From Candidatus Bathyarchaeota archaeon (GTDB taxonomy: Archaea; Thermoproteota; Bathyarchaeia; Bathyarchaeales; Bathycorpusculaceae), in assembly GCA_026014615.1 (NCBI GenBank), contig JAOZHZ010000004.1:310001-374000 (forward strand): a stretch of 64,000 bases of DNA. Direction: 5' to 3'. The notes beneath the pieces were generated by a model. The model had not been told where the DNA came from, did no database searches, and was given only the letters and a program-made list of their open reading frames with translations. Positions 15,761 to 24,876 of this stretch are shown piece after piece (the first letter of the stretch is position 1; every line of letters starts with the position of its first letter). Both the position numbers and the translations under genes were made by a program.

Positions 15761-16123
15761 TCACCTGATTATCTTGACTTTAGAGCCTTGAGGGTTTGTT
15801 TCTACAAGTTCTGGGATGGATAAGTATTTTGCTTTTGCCATCGCGAGTTTTGCTTTGGCTTTATCTGAAGCATCAAACGCCGCCACAGTTACGGCGTGAT
15901 CAAGAGCTCCCGACGCCAGAAGCTTTCCAGGTACAACGACCGTTTCGCTTTCCTCAGAGTTCCGGTTAAGTGTGCTCAAATTCACGGCTACACGTTGTCT
16001 GCTTGGTTTAGCCAAGTATTCAGCAACAGCAAGCCAGATAGCGGCGTCTTTTTCCTTGCTCTGCTTTTTGAGGTATTTGATAAGCTGCAAGATTTCAGGA
16101 TTTGTAGATTTTGTTTCTCTCAT
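15761..16123 (-). CDS. rpl18e: ribosomal protein eL18
   Basis: 120 residues, the normal size. KSTNPEILQLIKYLKKQSKE and the segment VVVPGKLLASGALDHAVTVAA identify archaeal/eukaryotic L18e, a large-subunit protein absent from bacteria. The start overlaps the rpoD stop (ATGA) and the stop overlaps the rpl13 region, so translation is tightly coupled within the operon. Confidence 0.95.
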   Translation of the reverse strand: MRETKSTNPEILQLIKYLKKQSKEKDAAIWLAVAEYLAKPSRQRVAVNLSTLNRNSEESETVVVPGKLLASGALDHAVTVAAFDASDKAKAKLAMAKAKYLSIPELVETNPQGSKVKIIR

Positions 16124-16935
16124 GGCACTTCTACCTTTAGCTGTTCTTCGAACTCATTAAGTTGTTTATCCAACATTTTAGTTGCTTCCTGCAATACGCG
16201 TTCGGGGGGAAGCGCACCCGTTGACTCTACAGTCATAATGAAATCGTTCTTTTCCCATTCGACCTTAACGCCTTGGTCTTTCTTGGGGCAGATCTCCACG
16301 CAGTCCATACAAAGGTTACAAGCCAAGAGGTCACGAACCTCAACTTTTTCGCCCTTCATGGCGAAAACTTTTTTGGGGCAGATGTCGACACATTTTTGGC
16401 AATCTTCACATTTTTCAGAGGGAACTTCAATCTTTGGGTAGTATTTGTAGACGCATACGCAGACGGGTTGCCATTTTGCGTGGACTTTCCCTTTGCCCAG
16501 CCTAGCGTAGGCTTCCAGTTTGAGTTTTTGCCCTTTTCCTAATTTGACTATGGGAATTTTGTCTGAAACGGGCATTATATCAGGATTCTCTGAAACCAGT
16601 TCCCCTGAGTAAACAGATCTTGTAGCCTCAGGTGACTCAGCGTTTAACGTGAGAGTAACTCGACATTGTGAACAGCCAAATTCACTTTGACATTCACAGT
16701 CTTCAGGTACATTGTAATTATCCAAGTCCGTTTTTAACGGCACAAGCCCTAGCCTGTGGGCAATCATCTCATCCTGCAGTATCGAAGAGTTCTCAATCAT
16801 TACAACTTCTTCAATAGCCATAGCTGGAACTTCAGCGAGTGATATCCGACGCAGAGCATTCATTAAAGGAACGTTCGCGTCCCTAACGATTACTCGAAGG
16901 TTTATATCGTCTTTTTCGAGCACTTCTATTTTCAC
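16120..16935 (-). CDS. rpoD: RNA polymerase subunit D with two [4Fe-4S] motifs
   Basis: 271 residues. Subunit D (Rpb3/alpha homologue) pairs with L to start polymerase assembly. The dimerisation domain is clear (VPLMNALRRISLAEVPAMAIEEV). Inserted at about residues 175-225 is a ferredoxin-like domain with two complete cluster motifs, CEDCQKCVDICPK and CNLCMDCVEICPK. Archaeal D proteins vary: some keep two clusters, some one, some none. All eight cysteines are present here, so both clusters should form, which is common in anaerobes. It lies between rps11 and rpl18e, the standard order. Confidence 0.96.
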   Translation of the reverse strand: MKIEVLEKDDINLRVIVRDANVPLMNALRRISLAEVPAMAIEEVVMIENSSILQDEMIAHRLGLVPLKTDLDNYNVPEDCECQSEFGCSQCRVTLTLNAESPEATRSVYSGELVSENPDIMPVSDKIPIVKLGKGQKLKLEAYARLGKGKVHAKWQPVCVCVYKYYPKIEVPSEKCEDCQKCVDICPKKVFAMKGEKVEVRDLLACNLCMDCVEICPKKDQGVKVEWEKNDFIMTVESTGALPPERVLQEATKMLDKQLNEFEEQLKVEVP

Positions 16936-17043
16936 TTACTTACACTCCACAAGGTCAATGTGACAAAGCTGAGTCGATTGACAAAGCTGTGGCGCCATTA
17001 TTTCAATTTTTCTGCTAATAAGGGGGAAAGGAAAGTAAAGCAA

Positions 17044-17448
17044 CTAGACGCGTCTGCCTCTTCTGCCCCCGGGTCTGCGGGTGCCGTCGTGTGGTACAGG
17101 GGTGACTTCTTCGATGCGTTCTATGCGGAAGCCGAAACGTGCAAAGGCTCGGATGGCTGCTTGTGCGCCTGGTCCTGGTGTGCGTGGTCCGGAACCGCCT
17201 GGAGCGCGGACTTTGATGTGTACAGCGGTTAAGCCTTTGTCGCGTGCTATTTCTGCGGCTCCTGTGGCTGCTCGCATGGCGGCATAAGGTGAGGATTCCA
17301 TGCGGTCTGCTTTGACGAACATGCCGCCGCTTGTGCGTGCGATGGTTTCTGCGCCTGATATGTCTGTTATGTGGATTATGGTGTTGTTGTATGAGCTGAA
17401 TATGTGGACTACGCCCCACTTTTCGGTTCGTTTAGTGCTGGTGCTCAA
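17044..17448 (-). CDS. rps11: ribosomal protein uS11
   Basis: 134 residues. Diagnostic motifs are [44 protein letters not shown] and the C-terminal [15 protein letters not shown], part of the platform near the mRNA exit. The start is TTG and overlaps the rps4 stop (TTGA). The stop is TAG. A gap of about 110 bases separates it from rpoD, larger than the other joins in the operon. Confidence 0.95.
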   Translation of the reverse strand: MSTSTKRTEKWGVVHIFSSYNNTIIHITDISGAETIARTSGGMFVKADRMESSPYAAMRAATGAAEIARDKGLTAVHIKVRAPGGSGPRTPGPGAQAAIRAFARFGFRIERIEEVTPVPHDGTRRPGGRRGRRV

Positions 17449-18023
17449 AATCTACCGCCTCGTCTTCTGTCTCGTTGCTGGTTTATCACACGCGGTTTAC
17501 TTACAACCAGCATTGCCTGACGGGTTGGGTGGTCAGGGTTTGCAAGGTGGCTATCCGCGGTGTAGGTCAAAGTTTTCTCGTCTTCACGGGAAACCAAGTA
17601 TCCCGGAATGGTTACTCTTCGGTCAGCCAGAGAAATATGTCCATGTGTTACAAGTTGCCTTGCTTGATGGACTGTTTTGGTTAAGCTTTTTCTGAAGACT
17701 AAAGTTTGGAGCCTGCGCTCAAGGATGTCTTCAAGAGTTAAGTCTAAGACATCGTCCAAAACGGCTGTTTCCTGAAGAACGCCAAGTTTCTTGAGCTTTG
17801 TTAGGAGTTCGTTCTCCATTTTCATGCGTTCATCAGAGGGTTTGCCTATAAGTGAACGAGCGATGCCTCTGAACTTGCTGAGTTGTGTTTCGTGGCGCCA
17901 GAGTTCATGCTTGTTACGCAAGCCGTAAGTGCCTAGAAGTTTGAGTTCTTCTTGAAGGATATCCGTGCGCCAAGGGAAACGTGGAGTATCAAATTTTCTT
18001 CTTTGCCTTTTTGGGTCTCCCAT
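17445..18023 (-). CDS. rps4: ribosomal protein uS4
   Basis: 192 residues of the archaeal form. The start [18 protein letters not shown] and the S4 RNA-binding domain ([42 protein letters not shown]) are clear. It is a primary 16S rRNA-binding protein that starts small-subunit assembly. Start and stop nearly touch the neighbours. Bacterial-type zinc cysteines are absent, as expected for archaea. Confidence 0.96.
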   Translation of the reverse strand: MGDPKRQRRKFDTPRFPWRTDILQEELKLLGTYGLRNKHELWRHETQLSKFRGIARSLIGKPSDERMKMENELLTKLKKLGVLQETAVLDDVLDLTLEDILERRLQTLVFRKSLTKTVHQARQLVTHGHISLADRRVTIPGYLVSREDEKTLTYTADSHLANPDHPTRQAMLVVSKPRVINQQRDRRRGGRF

Positions 18024-18025
18024 GA

Positions 18026-18499
18026 TTATTTACCTCCGCCTTTTCCTTGAGGGGTCTTCTTCTTGACGCCTAAAGATTTGCCTGCGCGCCCAGTGGTCTT
18101 TGTTCTTTGACCGCGAACTTTCAGGCTGTAAGCGTGTCTGTATCCGCGCCATGACCTGATGCTTTTTGCTTCATCAATATCGTTTTTAGTTTTTAAAACG
18201 AGGTCTGCGCTTATCATGTGCAGGTCTTTTCCTGTGTCAGAGTCTTTTCGGCGGTTGAAAAGCCATCCGGGTAAATTGTATTTTGCAGGGTCTTTGACTA
18301 CGTCCTCAATTTTTGTTATATCTGAGTCAGTGAGGAAACCTGACCTCATGTTGGGGTTTATGCCTGCCTTCTTGAGGATTGCGTTGGATAGGCTAAGATT
18401 TACCCCTTTGATGCTTGTAACAGAGTAAGCAACTTTTAGGGTCCCTGCTGAGTCGGCCCCTAAGATACGAACGATGTGACGAAATTCCTGAGATGACAT
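18026..18499 (-). CDS. rps13: ribosomal protein uS13
   Basis: 157 residues, first gene of the operon. EFRHIVRILGADSAGTLKVAYSVTSIKGV opens the protein and the basic end RGYRHAYSLKVRGQRTKTTGRAGKSLG is the conserved tail at the subunit interface. The C-terminal Lys/Gly-rich tail is typical of archaea. A strong promoter sits about 50 bases upstream. Confidence 0.96.
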   Translation of the reverse strand: MSSQEFRHIVRILGADSAGTLKVAYSVTSIKGVNLSLSNAILKKAGINPNMRSGFLTDSDITKIEDVVKDPAKYNLPGWLFNRRKDSDTGKDLHMISADLVLKTKNDIDEAKSIRSWRGYRHAYSLKVRGQRTKTTGRAGKSLGVKKKTPQGKGGGK

Positions 18500-18549
18500 C
18501 TAATTTTTCATCCGTTTAGCTTGAAGCATATACGAAATGAGTCAGTCTT

Positions 18550-18567
18550 TATTTAAACCTTCCTTTC
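18550..18567 (-). promoter_or_regulatory. BRE/TATA promoter of the ribosomal operon
   Basis: On the minus strand GAAAGGAAGG is followed directly by TTTAAATA, a purine-rich BRE plus TATA box. The box lies about 51 bases before the rps13 ATG, so transcription would start some 25 bases upstream of the gene. Confidence 0.7.
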
Positions 18568-19082
18568 ACAAAAAGATTATCAAGAGATTTAAGGCGGAAA
18601 TGTTCTGTTCACGTTTTAAGTAATAGACTGGCTGTTTTTATGGGTTGGGTCTGTAATTCGGTGGCTTGTTGATTCATGGATGCCAACGCCGTAAGATGGA
18701 ACATAACACGATTTGCCCGCAATAGTTGCACACTCGCAAAGTTTCCTGCAAGCCTCACTCTTTTGGTTTTCAGATGCACAGGCTTGAGCTCAAACGGCTT
18801 CACTAAAGCAAGCCAAGCAGACACACAAGCAGGTCAGCTATACTTGCGTCCCAAGTGTTCCTCTTTTCAAAACATGTTTTTGAATTGAAAAAAAGTCAAC
18901 AGCACCCTACCCCTCTATCGTTTCTGCATAGAATCAACATTAGGACCCAAATAGAAAATATTTCTTGTTTTTTGCGGTTATTTCAGCTATTTGTTTCCTC
19001 GATAGTTTTAGGGCTACAATTGCGAAACGTTCATAATACCCCCTTTTAGACTAGCCCAAAAGCAAAAAAGAAGCTGATAGAA
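18568..19082. other. gene-free stretch upstream of surface protein
   Basis: About 515 bases between the divergent rps13 promoter and the surface-protein gene. Short frames on both strands (18609-18824 minus, 18676-18888 plus) overlap each other and have no domain or ribosome-binding site. I see no tRNA or repeat. A pyrimidine-rich run precedes the surface-protein start. Confidence 0.35.
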
Positions 19083-20324
19083 ATGTTGAACAAAAGCAAG
19101 CAGGTTCTCGGCATCCTCATGGTCATTGCATTAATGGCATCGGTTGCTGCAGCGTTTAACGTGTTCCAACTGCCACAAGCTAGTGCACAAACGTCGGTGA
19201 TGGTTATAGGCAGTGATGGAACTTCAAAGAGTTTCACCTTAACCGAGTTAGAAGCCATGGATAAGGTCACAGGGAACGGCGGATTTTACCAGACACCCCA
19301 AGGAACCATTAATTATGGTCTTTGGGAAGGAGTCTCCCTGCTAAACCTCTGCAACCAAGTAGGAGGCATAACCGCCGACAGCACAATCACAGTTACGGGA
19401 GACGGTACCAACAGTTTTACCTATAACATGGTAAACAGCGGAACCACCCTCAACACGGCATACACAACCTACAACAGCGAAACAGGAACCCCACAAAACC
19501 AACTCCAGCCCGCAACCATAATACTCGCATATCAAGTGAACGGCACAGATTTACCTGAAAACTCGCAGCCAGCCCCAAGACTTGTTATTGTTGGTCCTGA
19601 AGGGCTACTTCTGGATGGTACAGGCGGAAAAAGCATAACAGAAATCGAAGTCAGCAACCCAGAACCTACACCAACCCCAACAGCCACACCCACCCCAACA
19701 CCAACGCCCACACCAACCCCAACAGCCACACCCACCCCAACACCAACGCCCACACCAACCCCAACAGCCACACCCACCCCAACACCAACGCCCACACCAA
19801 CCCCCACTCCGACCCCCACGCCCACGCCCACACCAACCTCAACCCCTACTCCACCCCCTACACCAACGCCTACCCCGCCACCAACCACAAATCCAACTCC
19901 AACACCAACTCCTACTCCAACCGCAAGCCCGACGCCAACACCTACCGCAACGCCAACTCCAACACCCACACCGACAGCTACTCCAACTACCACTCCTTCA
20001 CCCACACCAACTGCGACACCGACACCCACAATAACTCCAACCCTAACTCCAACACCTACCCAAGAACCCACTGCAACACCCACACAAACTCCAACCCCAA
20101 CGCCAACTTCAACGGCTACGCCAACTCAAACACCAACAGCTCCACCTACCCCCACACCAACAACCTCAGCGACTCAGCAACCCACAACCTCGCTCTCACC
20201 GTCACCGACAGCCCCTGCGCCAAGCAGCGCAACGGGACCTGACAGCACAATCTACATGATGACAGTAGCGTCTGTTCTAGCAATCATTGCCGTCTCAACG
20301 TTCCTAACAATGAAGAAAAAATAA
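19083..20324 (+). CDS. secreted surface protein: molybdopterin-binding-like domain, Thr-Pro stalk, C-terminal anchor
   Basis: 413 residues. A signal peptide (about 1-37) ends near QASAQT. Residues about 38-190 resemble the sulfite-oxidase/molybdopterin-binding fold: [46 protein letters not shown] and [12 protein letters not shown]. The Cys in LLNLC does not match the usual molybdenum-ligand context, so cofactor binding is doubtful. A Thr-Pro repeat stalk of about 180 residues follows, then a single hydrophobic helix and MKKK at the C-terminus. The product would sit outside the membrane on a long, probably glycosylated stalk. The gene is alone in its orientation here. Confidence 0.7.
   Translation: MLNKSKQVLGILMVIALMASVAAAFNVFQLPQASAQTSVMVIGSDGTSKSFTLTELEAMDKVTGNGGFYQTPQGTINYGLWEGVSLLNLCNQVGGITADSTITVTGDGTNSFTYNMVNSGTTLNTAYTTYNSETGTPQNQLQPATIILAYQVNGTDLPENSQPAPRLVIVGPEGLLLDGTGGKSITEIEVSNPEPTPTPTATPTPTPTPTPTPTATPTPTPTPTPTPTATPTPTPTPTPTPTPTPTPTPTPTSTPTPPPTPTPTPPPTTNPTPTPTPTPTASPTPTPTATPTPTPTPTATPTTTPSPTPTATPTPTITPTLTPTPTQEPTATPTQTPTPTPTSTATPTQTPTAPPTPTPTTSATQQPTTSLSPSPTAPAPSSATGPDSTIYMMTVASVLAIIAVSTFLTMKKK
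19671..19796 (+). repeat. 42-bp tandem repeat, three exact copies
   Basis: The unit beginning CCAACCCCAACAGCCACACC (42 bases) is present three times in a row at 19671, 19713 and 19755, with a partial fourth. It encodes 14 residues of the Thr-Pro stalk. The exact identity shows recent expansion by slippage or recombination; the remaining stalk is diverged repeat. Confidence 0.85.
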
Positions 20325-20350
20325 CCCCTACTTTCTTTTCACCAATTTTT

Positions 20351-20935
20351 TTATAGTTGCCAGCCATTTGGAAAACTTTGTACTTTCAAGCAGCTAGGGC
20401 AGACGATGGTTTCGCCTTTTCGCAGCACGTTATGCAAGTTATATCGGGCGCCGCAGGTCTTGTTGGGGCAGAAGTACCGACGGGGTTTGCTGTAGCCAAA
20501 CTCGAAGGTGGTACCTTCCGCGTAGCCCCGGATGACCTTGGCTTCGTACCCGTTAGGCTTTGTTTCAATGCCCATTGAGTAGTTGCTTAGGTAGGGTAAG
20601 GGGAAGTTGATGGTAACGTTGTTGTCACATATGACCCAAACATCCAGCTTCAACGCCACCGCAAGCCCCAACTCGTAGTTCATCCAAGCTCGAATTTGAC
20701 TCCAATCGGCGCCGCCTTTGGCTTCCACCAGTTTAGGTCCAACCAGAAAAATCAGCGCCTTCGAAGCCGCCAAACCATCGTGTATTGTCTGCCAAGCAGG
20801 CGCCGCTTTAGGGGCTTCAAACTCTTGCTTTATGAAGTTTACGGCTTCTTTGGAGACAGCAGAGTTGAATCGTTTGAGGGTTTCTTTGTCGTTTTTGCTG
20901 CAAGCCAAGAATATTTGGGTGTCTTTGGGGGACAT
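20351..20935 (-). CDS. TIR-like domain protein with C-terminal zinc ribbon
   Basis: About 194 residues from ATG 20933-20935 (MSPKDTQIF); the track extends the frame 41 residues upstream without clear support. The N-terminal domain has TIR-like order: QIFLACSKND (first strand and loop), TIHDGLAASKALIFLVGP (third and fourth strands), and the W-x-x-x-E helix AWMNYELGLAVAL. Glu in this position is catalytic in NAD-cleaving TIR domains. The C-terminus carries CPNKTCGARY and CPSC, a zinc ribbon. TIR proteins act in defence or signalling, but no partner (Argonaute, cyclase or Thoeris gene) is nearby. TIR assignment is tentative. Confidence 0.55.
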   Translation of the reverse strand: MSPKDTQIFLACSKNDKETLKRFNSAVSKEAVNFIKQEFEAPKAAPAWQTIHDGLAASKALIFLVGPKLVEAKGGADWSQIRAWMNYELGLAVALKLDVWVICDNNVTINFPLPYLSNYSMGIETKPNGYEAKVIRGYAEGTTFEFGYSKPRRYFCPNKTCGARYNLHNVLRKGETIVCPSCLKVQSFPNGWQL

Positions 20936-21098
20936 GGGTATGGGCTCCGAATAGAAGTGGCGGAAAAGCGCTATATGCTTTACCATAACAAGAGAGGTAT
21001 CTGTACAGGTTTCGACGTTCCAAATGTTGCTTGCAGTTAGGTAGCAACATGTTGACAAATAATAAAAGCTGCCTCACTTCATTATCCAACGAGGAAAA

Positions 21099-22109
21099 AT
21101 GTCCCCGCCTCTGAGATGGAAAGCACCACTTAGATTTGACCTAACATCAACTTTGCTGTCTTCAGGCAACGAAGCTGTGGTGTACTTTACGAAACGTGAC
21201 CTTCTTGAAGAAAATGTAGAGCCGATAGACCACATCTGGCAGTTACCTGAGCCTCAGAAGACATTTCGAAAACAACAACCTGACGGCTCATGGAAACACT
21301 CGGGGAAAGAGACAGTTACCTACCCAAAGTATCATTATTCACTAGTGCAAACATGGAGAGTTTACCGTTTACTAATTGGACAATACGAGTTCAACAAAAA
21401 ACATGAAGGTACAAGTAAAGCAGCTGAATTCTTGTTTTCTTGCCAGACGCCACAGGGCGACATTAGAGGAATGCTGGCAAACCAGTACGCCACTTACTAT
21501 ACGGGGGCTATCTTGGCGGTTCTCATCAAGGCAGGATACGAAAACGACCCGCGAGTGGAGAAGGGGCTTAATTGGTTGCTTTCGATGCGGCAAGATGACG
21601 GCGGCTGGACTATACCGATTTTAACCCACAAGTTAGATAGAGACACGTGGATTAATTTGACAAGCCACTACGCTGAGCCTCTTGAACTTGACAGGTCACA
21701 GCCCTTCTCGCATAACTGGACAGACATGGCGCTTCGAGCATTTGCGGCGCACCCAAAATACCGACGCAGAGAGGAAGCGTTGAAAACCGCCGATTTGCTC
21801 AAAACACGTTTCTTCCAGCCTGACGTCTACACTTCCTACCAAGACCCGAAATACTGGGTGACATTCCACTTCTGGTGGCCAAACCTTGTAACCGCGCTGG
21901 ATTCTCTTTCGCTTATGGGCTACTCAAAAGACGACCCAGACATAAAAAAAGCGTTAGACTGGCTTGTCGAGAACCAAGCAGCAGATGGATGTTGGAACCT
22001 CGAATACGCTAAGAGAAAAAATGTGGCAAAGCGTGAAAACAAAGAAACAAAAGAAAGGCGACTATGGCTCACTCTAAAGATTGCCCGAATCCTCAAAAGA
22101 TTCTACTAA
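21099..22109 (+). CDS. terpene cyclase/prenyltransferase-like alpha-toroid protein
   Basis: 336 residues, all helical, with repeats of the squalene cyclase/prenyltransferase type: QPDGSWKHSG, LSMRQDDGGWTIP and VENQAADGCWNLE, each a Q-x-x-x-G-x-W-like motif, between helical pairs. The protein is about half the size of squalene-hopene cyclases and lacks a D-x-D-D-T-A motif, so cyclase activity is not expected from sequence. Single-toroid relatives are widespread in archaea with unknown roles. It lies divergent from the TIR-like gene. No partner gene is obvious. Confidence 0.7.
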   Translation: MSPPLRWKAPLRFDLTSTLLSSGNEAVVYFTKRDLLEENVEPIDHIWQLPEPQKTFRKQQPDGSWKHSGKETVTYPKYHYSLVQTWRVYRLLIGQYEFNKKHEGTSKAAEFLFSCQTPQGDIRGMLANQYATYYTGAILAVLIKAGYENDPRVEKGLNWLLSMRQDDGGWTIPILTHKLDRDTWINLTSHYAEPLELDRSQPFSHNWTDMALRAFAAHPKYRRREEALKTADLLKTRFFQPDVYTSYQDPKYWVTFHFWWPNLVTALDSLSLMGYSKDDPDIKKALDWLVENQAADGCWNLEYAKRKNVAKRENKETKERRLWLTLKIARILKRFY

Positions 22110-22115
22110 GCCGAG

Positions 22116-22472
22116 TTAACGAGACGCTCGCACGCATTCAAGGTTTTCCTTTGCCTTCTGATACCCAAACGAGAAGAACCCATTCAACATTTCACAACTG
22201 TCAAATTCCGCGCAGTCTCCGCAGTTGTTCAGGTTCTTTTCGCCACAGCACTTCCTAATTGAGCAGCTTATGCAGCCTACGAACAAGTTCTGTGAGTGGC
22301 ATCCCGTGCAGTTCATGTCGCTGGGTTCGAGAGGCTTTGGGAGAAAATCTGCGTAGAGTTTTGACCATTCAACAAGGGTTTTCTGCCTAAGACTATCATC
22401 ATTGTTGGAGGTGGCTATAAAAATGGGGCATTCATTACAGTTCAATCCGCAGCAACCGAGCTGAAACTCCAA
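22116..22472 (-). CDS. DUF3795 cysteine-rich protein
   Basis: 118 residues with 13 or so cysteines. GCCGLNCNECPIF opens the protein and is the signature of DUF3795; later come CTGCHSQNLFVGCISCSIRKCC and CGDCAEFDSCE. The spacing suggests zinc or iron-sulfur binding. Function is unknown. It converges on the toroid gene with a six-base gap. It lies downstream of the glutamate synthase operon, on the same strand, after about 85 bases, but there is no sign that it belongs to it. Confidence 0.75.
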   Translation of the reverse strand: MEFQLGCCGLNCNECPIFIATSNNDDSLRQKTLVEWSKLYADFLPKPLEPSDMNCTGCHSQNLFVGCISCSIRKCCGEKNLNNCGDCAEFDSCEMLNGFFSFGYQKAKENLECVRASR

Positions 22473-22556
22473 ATTTGCGACCTGTACTCATTTTGGGCGA
22501 GGACCCTAATAACACTTGATTTGCCCAGATAAAAAAATTAAAAAGAAAGGTTGGGT

Positions 22557-23372
22557 TTAGTAGGCGTAGATTCTGCCGTAGGGTCTGCTTGAGTAGGGCA
22601 CGATTTTTACAAATTTGCCCGCCATGATTTTGTCGTAGTCCGCATTGAAGTAGCCGCAGTACTCCTTCACTAAGTCACCAATGACTGCTAAGTCCTTCTG
22701 GTCTACGTCCATCATTTTAACTTCCTTGCCCAGATGGGAGATTTCGCCGCGAACGTAAAGAATGCCTGCGTGCATGCCTGTGCCCACGAACCGCGCTTTA
22801 TGCTGCTCGCCCTTCTGCAACGTCAAACCTAAGACGAGGAGTACGCCGCCTGCCATGTATTCAGCCAAGAAGTCTTCGGCTGTTCCGCCGACCACCATGT
22901 AGGGCTTGTTGCTCATGTACTCCTTCATGTGGATGCCTACGCGGTAGCCTGCGTCGTCGCGGATGAACAGTTTGCCGCCCCGCATGCCATAGCCCGTGAT
23001 GTCGCCTGCCCTGCCGTGGATGACGATTTTGCCGTCGTTCATAGTGTTGCAGATGCAGTCCTGCGCGTTCCCATGCACCTCAATGGTTTGCCCATCCATG
23101 AAAGCTGCTAAGTCGTTGCCGGGGGTGCCGTAGATGTCGATTTTCATTTTATTCTTCAGGTCAGTTCCGATGTATCGTTGCCCGTAAACGTTGCTAATCT
23201 CCACCCTCTCGACGCCTTTTGCGTCTAACTCACGTAGCAGGGTGTTGAGTTCTTTGTAGTAAAGGTCTTGAGCGTCAATTTTGTACACACCGTCCTCAAC
23301 AACAACGCGGGAGAGGAATCTTTCGCTGATTTCTGCTTTAACGTTCTGTGTTTGTGCCACCACGTTATTCAC
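22557..23372 (-). CDS. glutamate synthase GXGXG domain subunit (GltB3)
   Basis: 271 residues. The repeated G-x-x-G-x-x-x-G pattern (VHGNAQDCICNTMNDGKIVIHGRAGDITGYGMRGGK) makes the right-handed beta helix found at the C-terminus of bacterial GltB and in FwdC/FmdC. In archaea the glutamate synthase large subunit is split, and this is the structural domain three. GTG start, overlapping the end of GltB2 by a few bases. It completes the set of GltB1, GltB2 and GltB3 in one operon, which rules for glutamate synthase rather than formylmethanofuran dehydrogenase. Confidence 0.88.
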   Translation of the reverse strand: MNNVVAQTQNVKAEISERFLSRVVVEDGVYKIDAQDLYYKELNTLLRELDAKGVERVEISNVYGQRYIGTDLKNKMKIDIYGTPGNDLAAFMDGQTIEVHGNAQDCICNTMNDGKIVIHGRAGDITGYGMRGGKLFIRDDAGYRVGIHMKEYMSNKPYMVVGGTAEDFLAEYMAGGVLLVLGLTLQKGEQHKARFVGTGMHAGILYVRGEISHLGKEVKMMDVDQKDLAVIGDLVKEYCGYFNADYDKIMAGKFVKIVPYSSRPYGRIYAY

Positions 23373-24876
23373 CTGCCATTTTCACACCTAAGATTTTCAG
23401 TTCCGTATCCGTCAAGTTCACACCACGCAGATGCAGACGGTTACCACGAAGGCTTTCTATAGCGTTTACGCCCATACCGCCCATCATGTCTTTGATTTCC
23501 ATGCTCCAGCCACGCAGCAAATTCACCAGCCGCTCCGACGCAATGTCAGGGTTCACGCGTTTACCAATCCAAGGATCAGGCGTAGCAATACCCCACGGGC
23601 ACTTGCCTGTGTAGCATTTCTGGCAGACCGTACAGCCTATCGCGATGAGAGCCGCGGTTCCAATGTAGACGGCGTCGGCGCCTAAAGCTATGGCTTTTAA
23701 GATGTCGCCGCTGTTTCGGAAGCCACCCGCCGCCACCACTGAAGCGTGGTTACGGATGCCTTCGTCACGCAGACGCTGGTCAACACTGGCGATTGCTAAC
23801 TCGATGGGTATGCCCACGTTGTCTCGAATGACTTTGGGAGCTGCACCCGTAGAACCGCGCACACCGTCAATGGCAACGATATCGGCGCCTGCACGCACAA
23901 TACCGCTCGCGATTGCTGCGACGTTGTGCACTGCCGCAATTTTCACGGACACGGGTTTTTCGTAGTTGGTTGCTTCTTTGAGGGCGTAGATTAGTTGGCG
24001 GAGGTCTTCGATGCTGTAGATGTCATGCTGAGGCGCAGGAGAAAGCGCATCAGTGCCGATGGGAATCATGCGGGTTTGGGCGACGAGTTCGGTGACTTTT
24101 TCGCCTGGAAGGTGCCCCCCGATGCCCGGCTTTGCGCCTTGACCGATCTTAATTTCGACGGCAGCGCCTGCATGTAGGTATTTGCTGTGGACGCCGAATC
24201 TGCCTGAAGCAACTTGCACGATAGTGTGTTTGCCGTACTTGTACAGAGAGGGGTCTAAGCCACCTTCGCCTGTGTTAAAGTACGTGCCTGCCTTTGTTGC
24301 TGCCCGTGCGAGGGATTCGTGGGTGTTGAGGCTGATAGCGCCATAGCTCATAGCAGAGAACATGATCGGGGTTTCCAACGTTAACTGTGGAGACAGCTTT
24401 GTGGTGAGGTCTATGTCGTCGTCCTTGTACTTCATTTCCAACGCGTCAGGCTTCGCACCCAAGTAAGTACGGATTTCCATGGGTTCCCGCAACGGGTCAA
24501 TGGACGGGTTTGTGACTTGGCTTGCATTCACCAGTAGTTTGTCCCAGTAAGTCAAGAAAGGCTTAGGGTTACCCATACCGGTGAGCAAAACGCCGCCTGT
24601 TTCAGCTTGCTTTTTGATGTCTTTGATTGCGTCGCAGGTCATGTTGGCATTATCGCGGTAGACGCTAGGGTTCTTTTTGATGCTGAGGGCGTGGGTGGGG
24701 CAGAAGGTTACGCATCGCTGGCAGTTGACGCAGTTTTCGTCCTTGCTGCGGATAACGTCGTCTTCTTCGTCGTAGCTGTGCGTGTCGTAGGTGCATTGGT
24801 TCACGCAGACCTTGCAGCGGATACACTTCTCTTCGTCACGTTCAACTATGTATTCTGGGGGTAAGTAACTCTTCAT
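23365..24876 (-). CDS. glutamate synthase FMN/iron-sulfur subunit (GltB2)
   Basis: 503 residues. Two [4Fe-4S] motifs stand at the N-terminus (CIRCKVCVNQC and CVNCQRCVTFC), then the FMN-binding barrel (PIMFSAMSYGAISLN, VSVKIAAVHNVAAIASGI, DIVAIDGVRGSTGAAP) and the cysteine cluster CTVCQKCYTGKCPWG that binds the [3Fe-4S] centre. It converts 2-oxoglutarate plus ammonia from the amidotransferase subunit to glutamate. The extra N-terminal ferredoxin domain is usual in archaeal forms. The start overlaps the GltB1 stop (TAATG). Confidence 0.92.
   Translation of the reverse strand: MKSYLPPEYIVERDEEKCIRCKVCVNQCTYDTHSYDEEDDVIRSKDENCVNCQRCVTFCPTHALSIKKNPSVYRDNANMTCDAIKDIKKQAETGGVLLTGMGNPKPFLTYWDKLLVNASQVTNPSIDPLREPMEIRTYLGAKPDALEMKYKDDDIDLTTKLSPQLTLETPIMFSAMSYGAISLNTHESLARAATKAGTYFNTGEGGLDPSLYKYGKHTIVQVASGRFGVHSKYLHAGAAVEIKIGQGAKPGIGGHLPGEKVTELVAQTRMIPIGTDALSPAPQHDIYSIEDLRQLIYALKEATNYEKPVSVKIAAVHNVAAIASGIVRAGADIVAIDGVRGSTGAAPKVIRDNVGIPIELAIASVDQRLRDEGIRNHASVVAAGGFRNSGDILKAIALGADAVYIGTAALIAIGCTVCQKCYTGKCPWGIATPDPWIGKRVNPDIASERLVNLLRGWSMEIKDMMGGMGVNAIESLRGNRLHLRGVNLTDTELKILGVKMAGE

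Noticed and set aside
18609-18888. Overlapping short frames on both strands upstream of the surface protein
   Set aside because: They overlap each other, have no ribosome-binding site, and show no recognisable motif.
19532-20083. Long minus-strand frame rich in Gly and Val
   Set aside because: It is the reverse of the Thr-Pro codons of the surface-protein stalk; the pattern arises from codon content.
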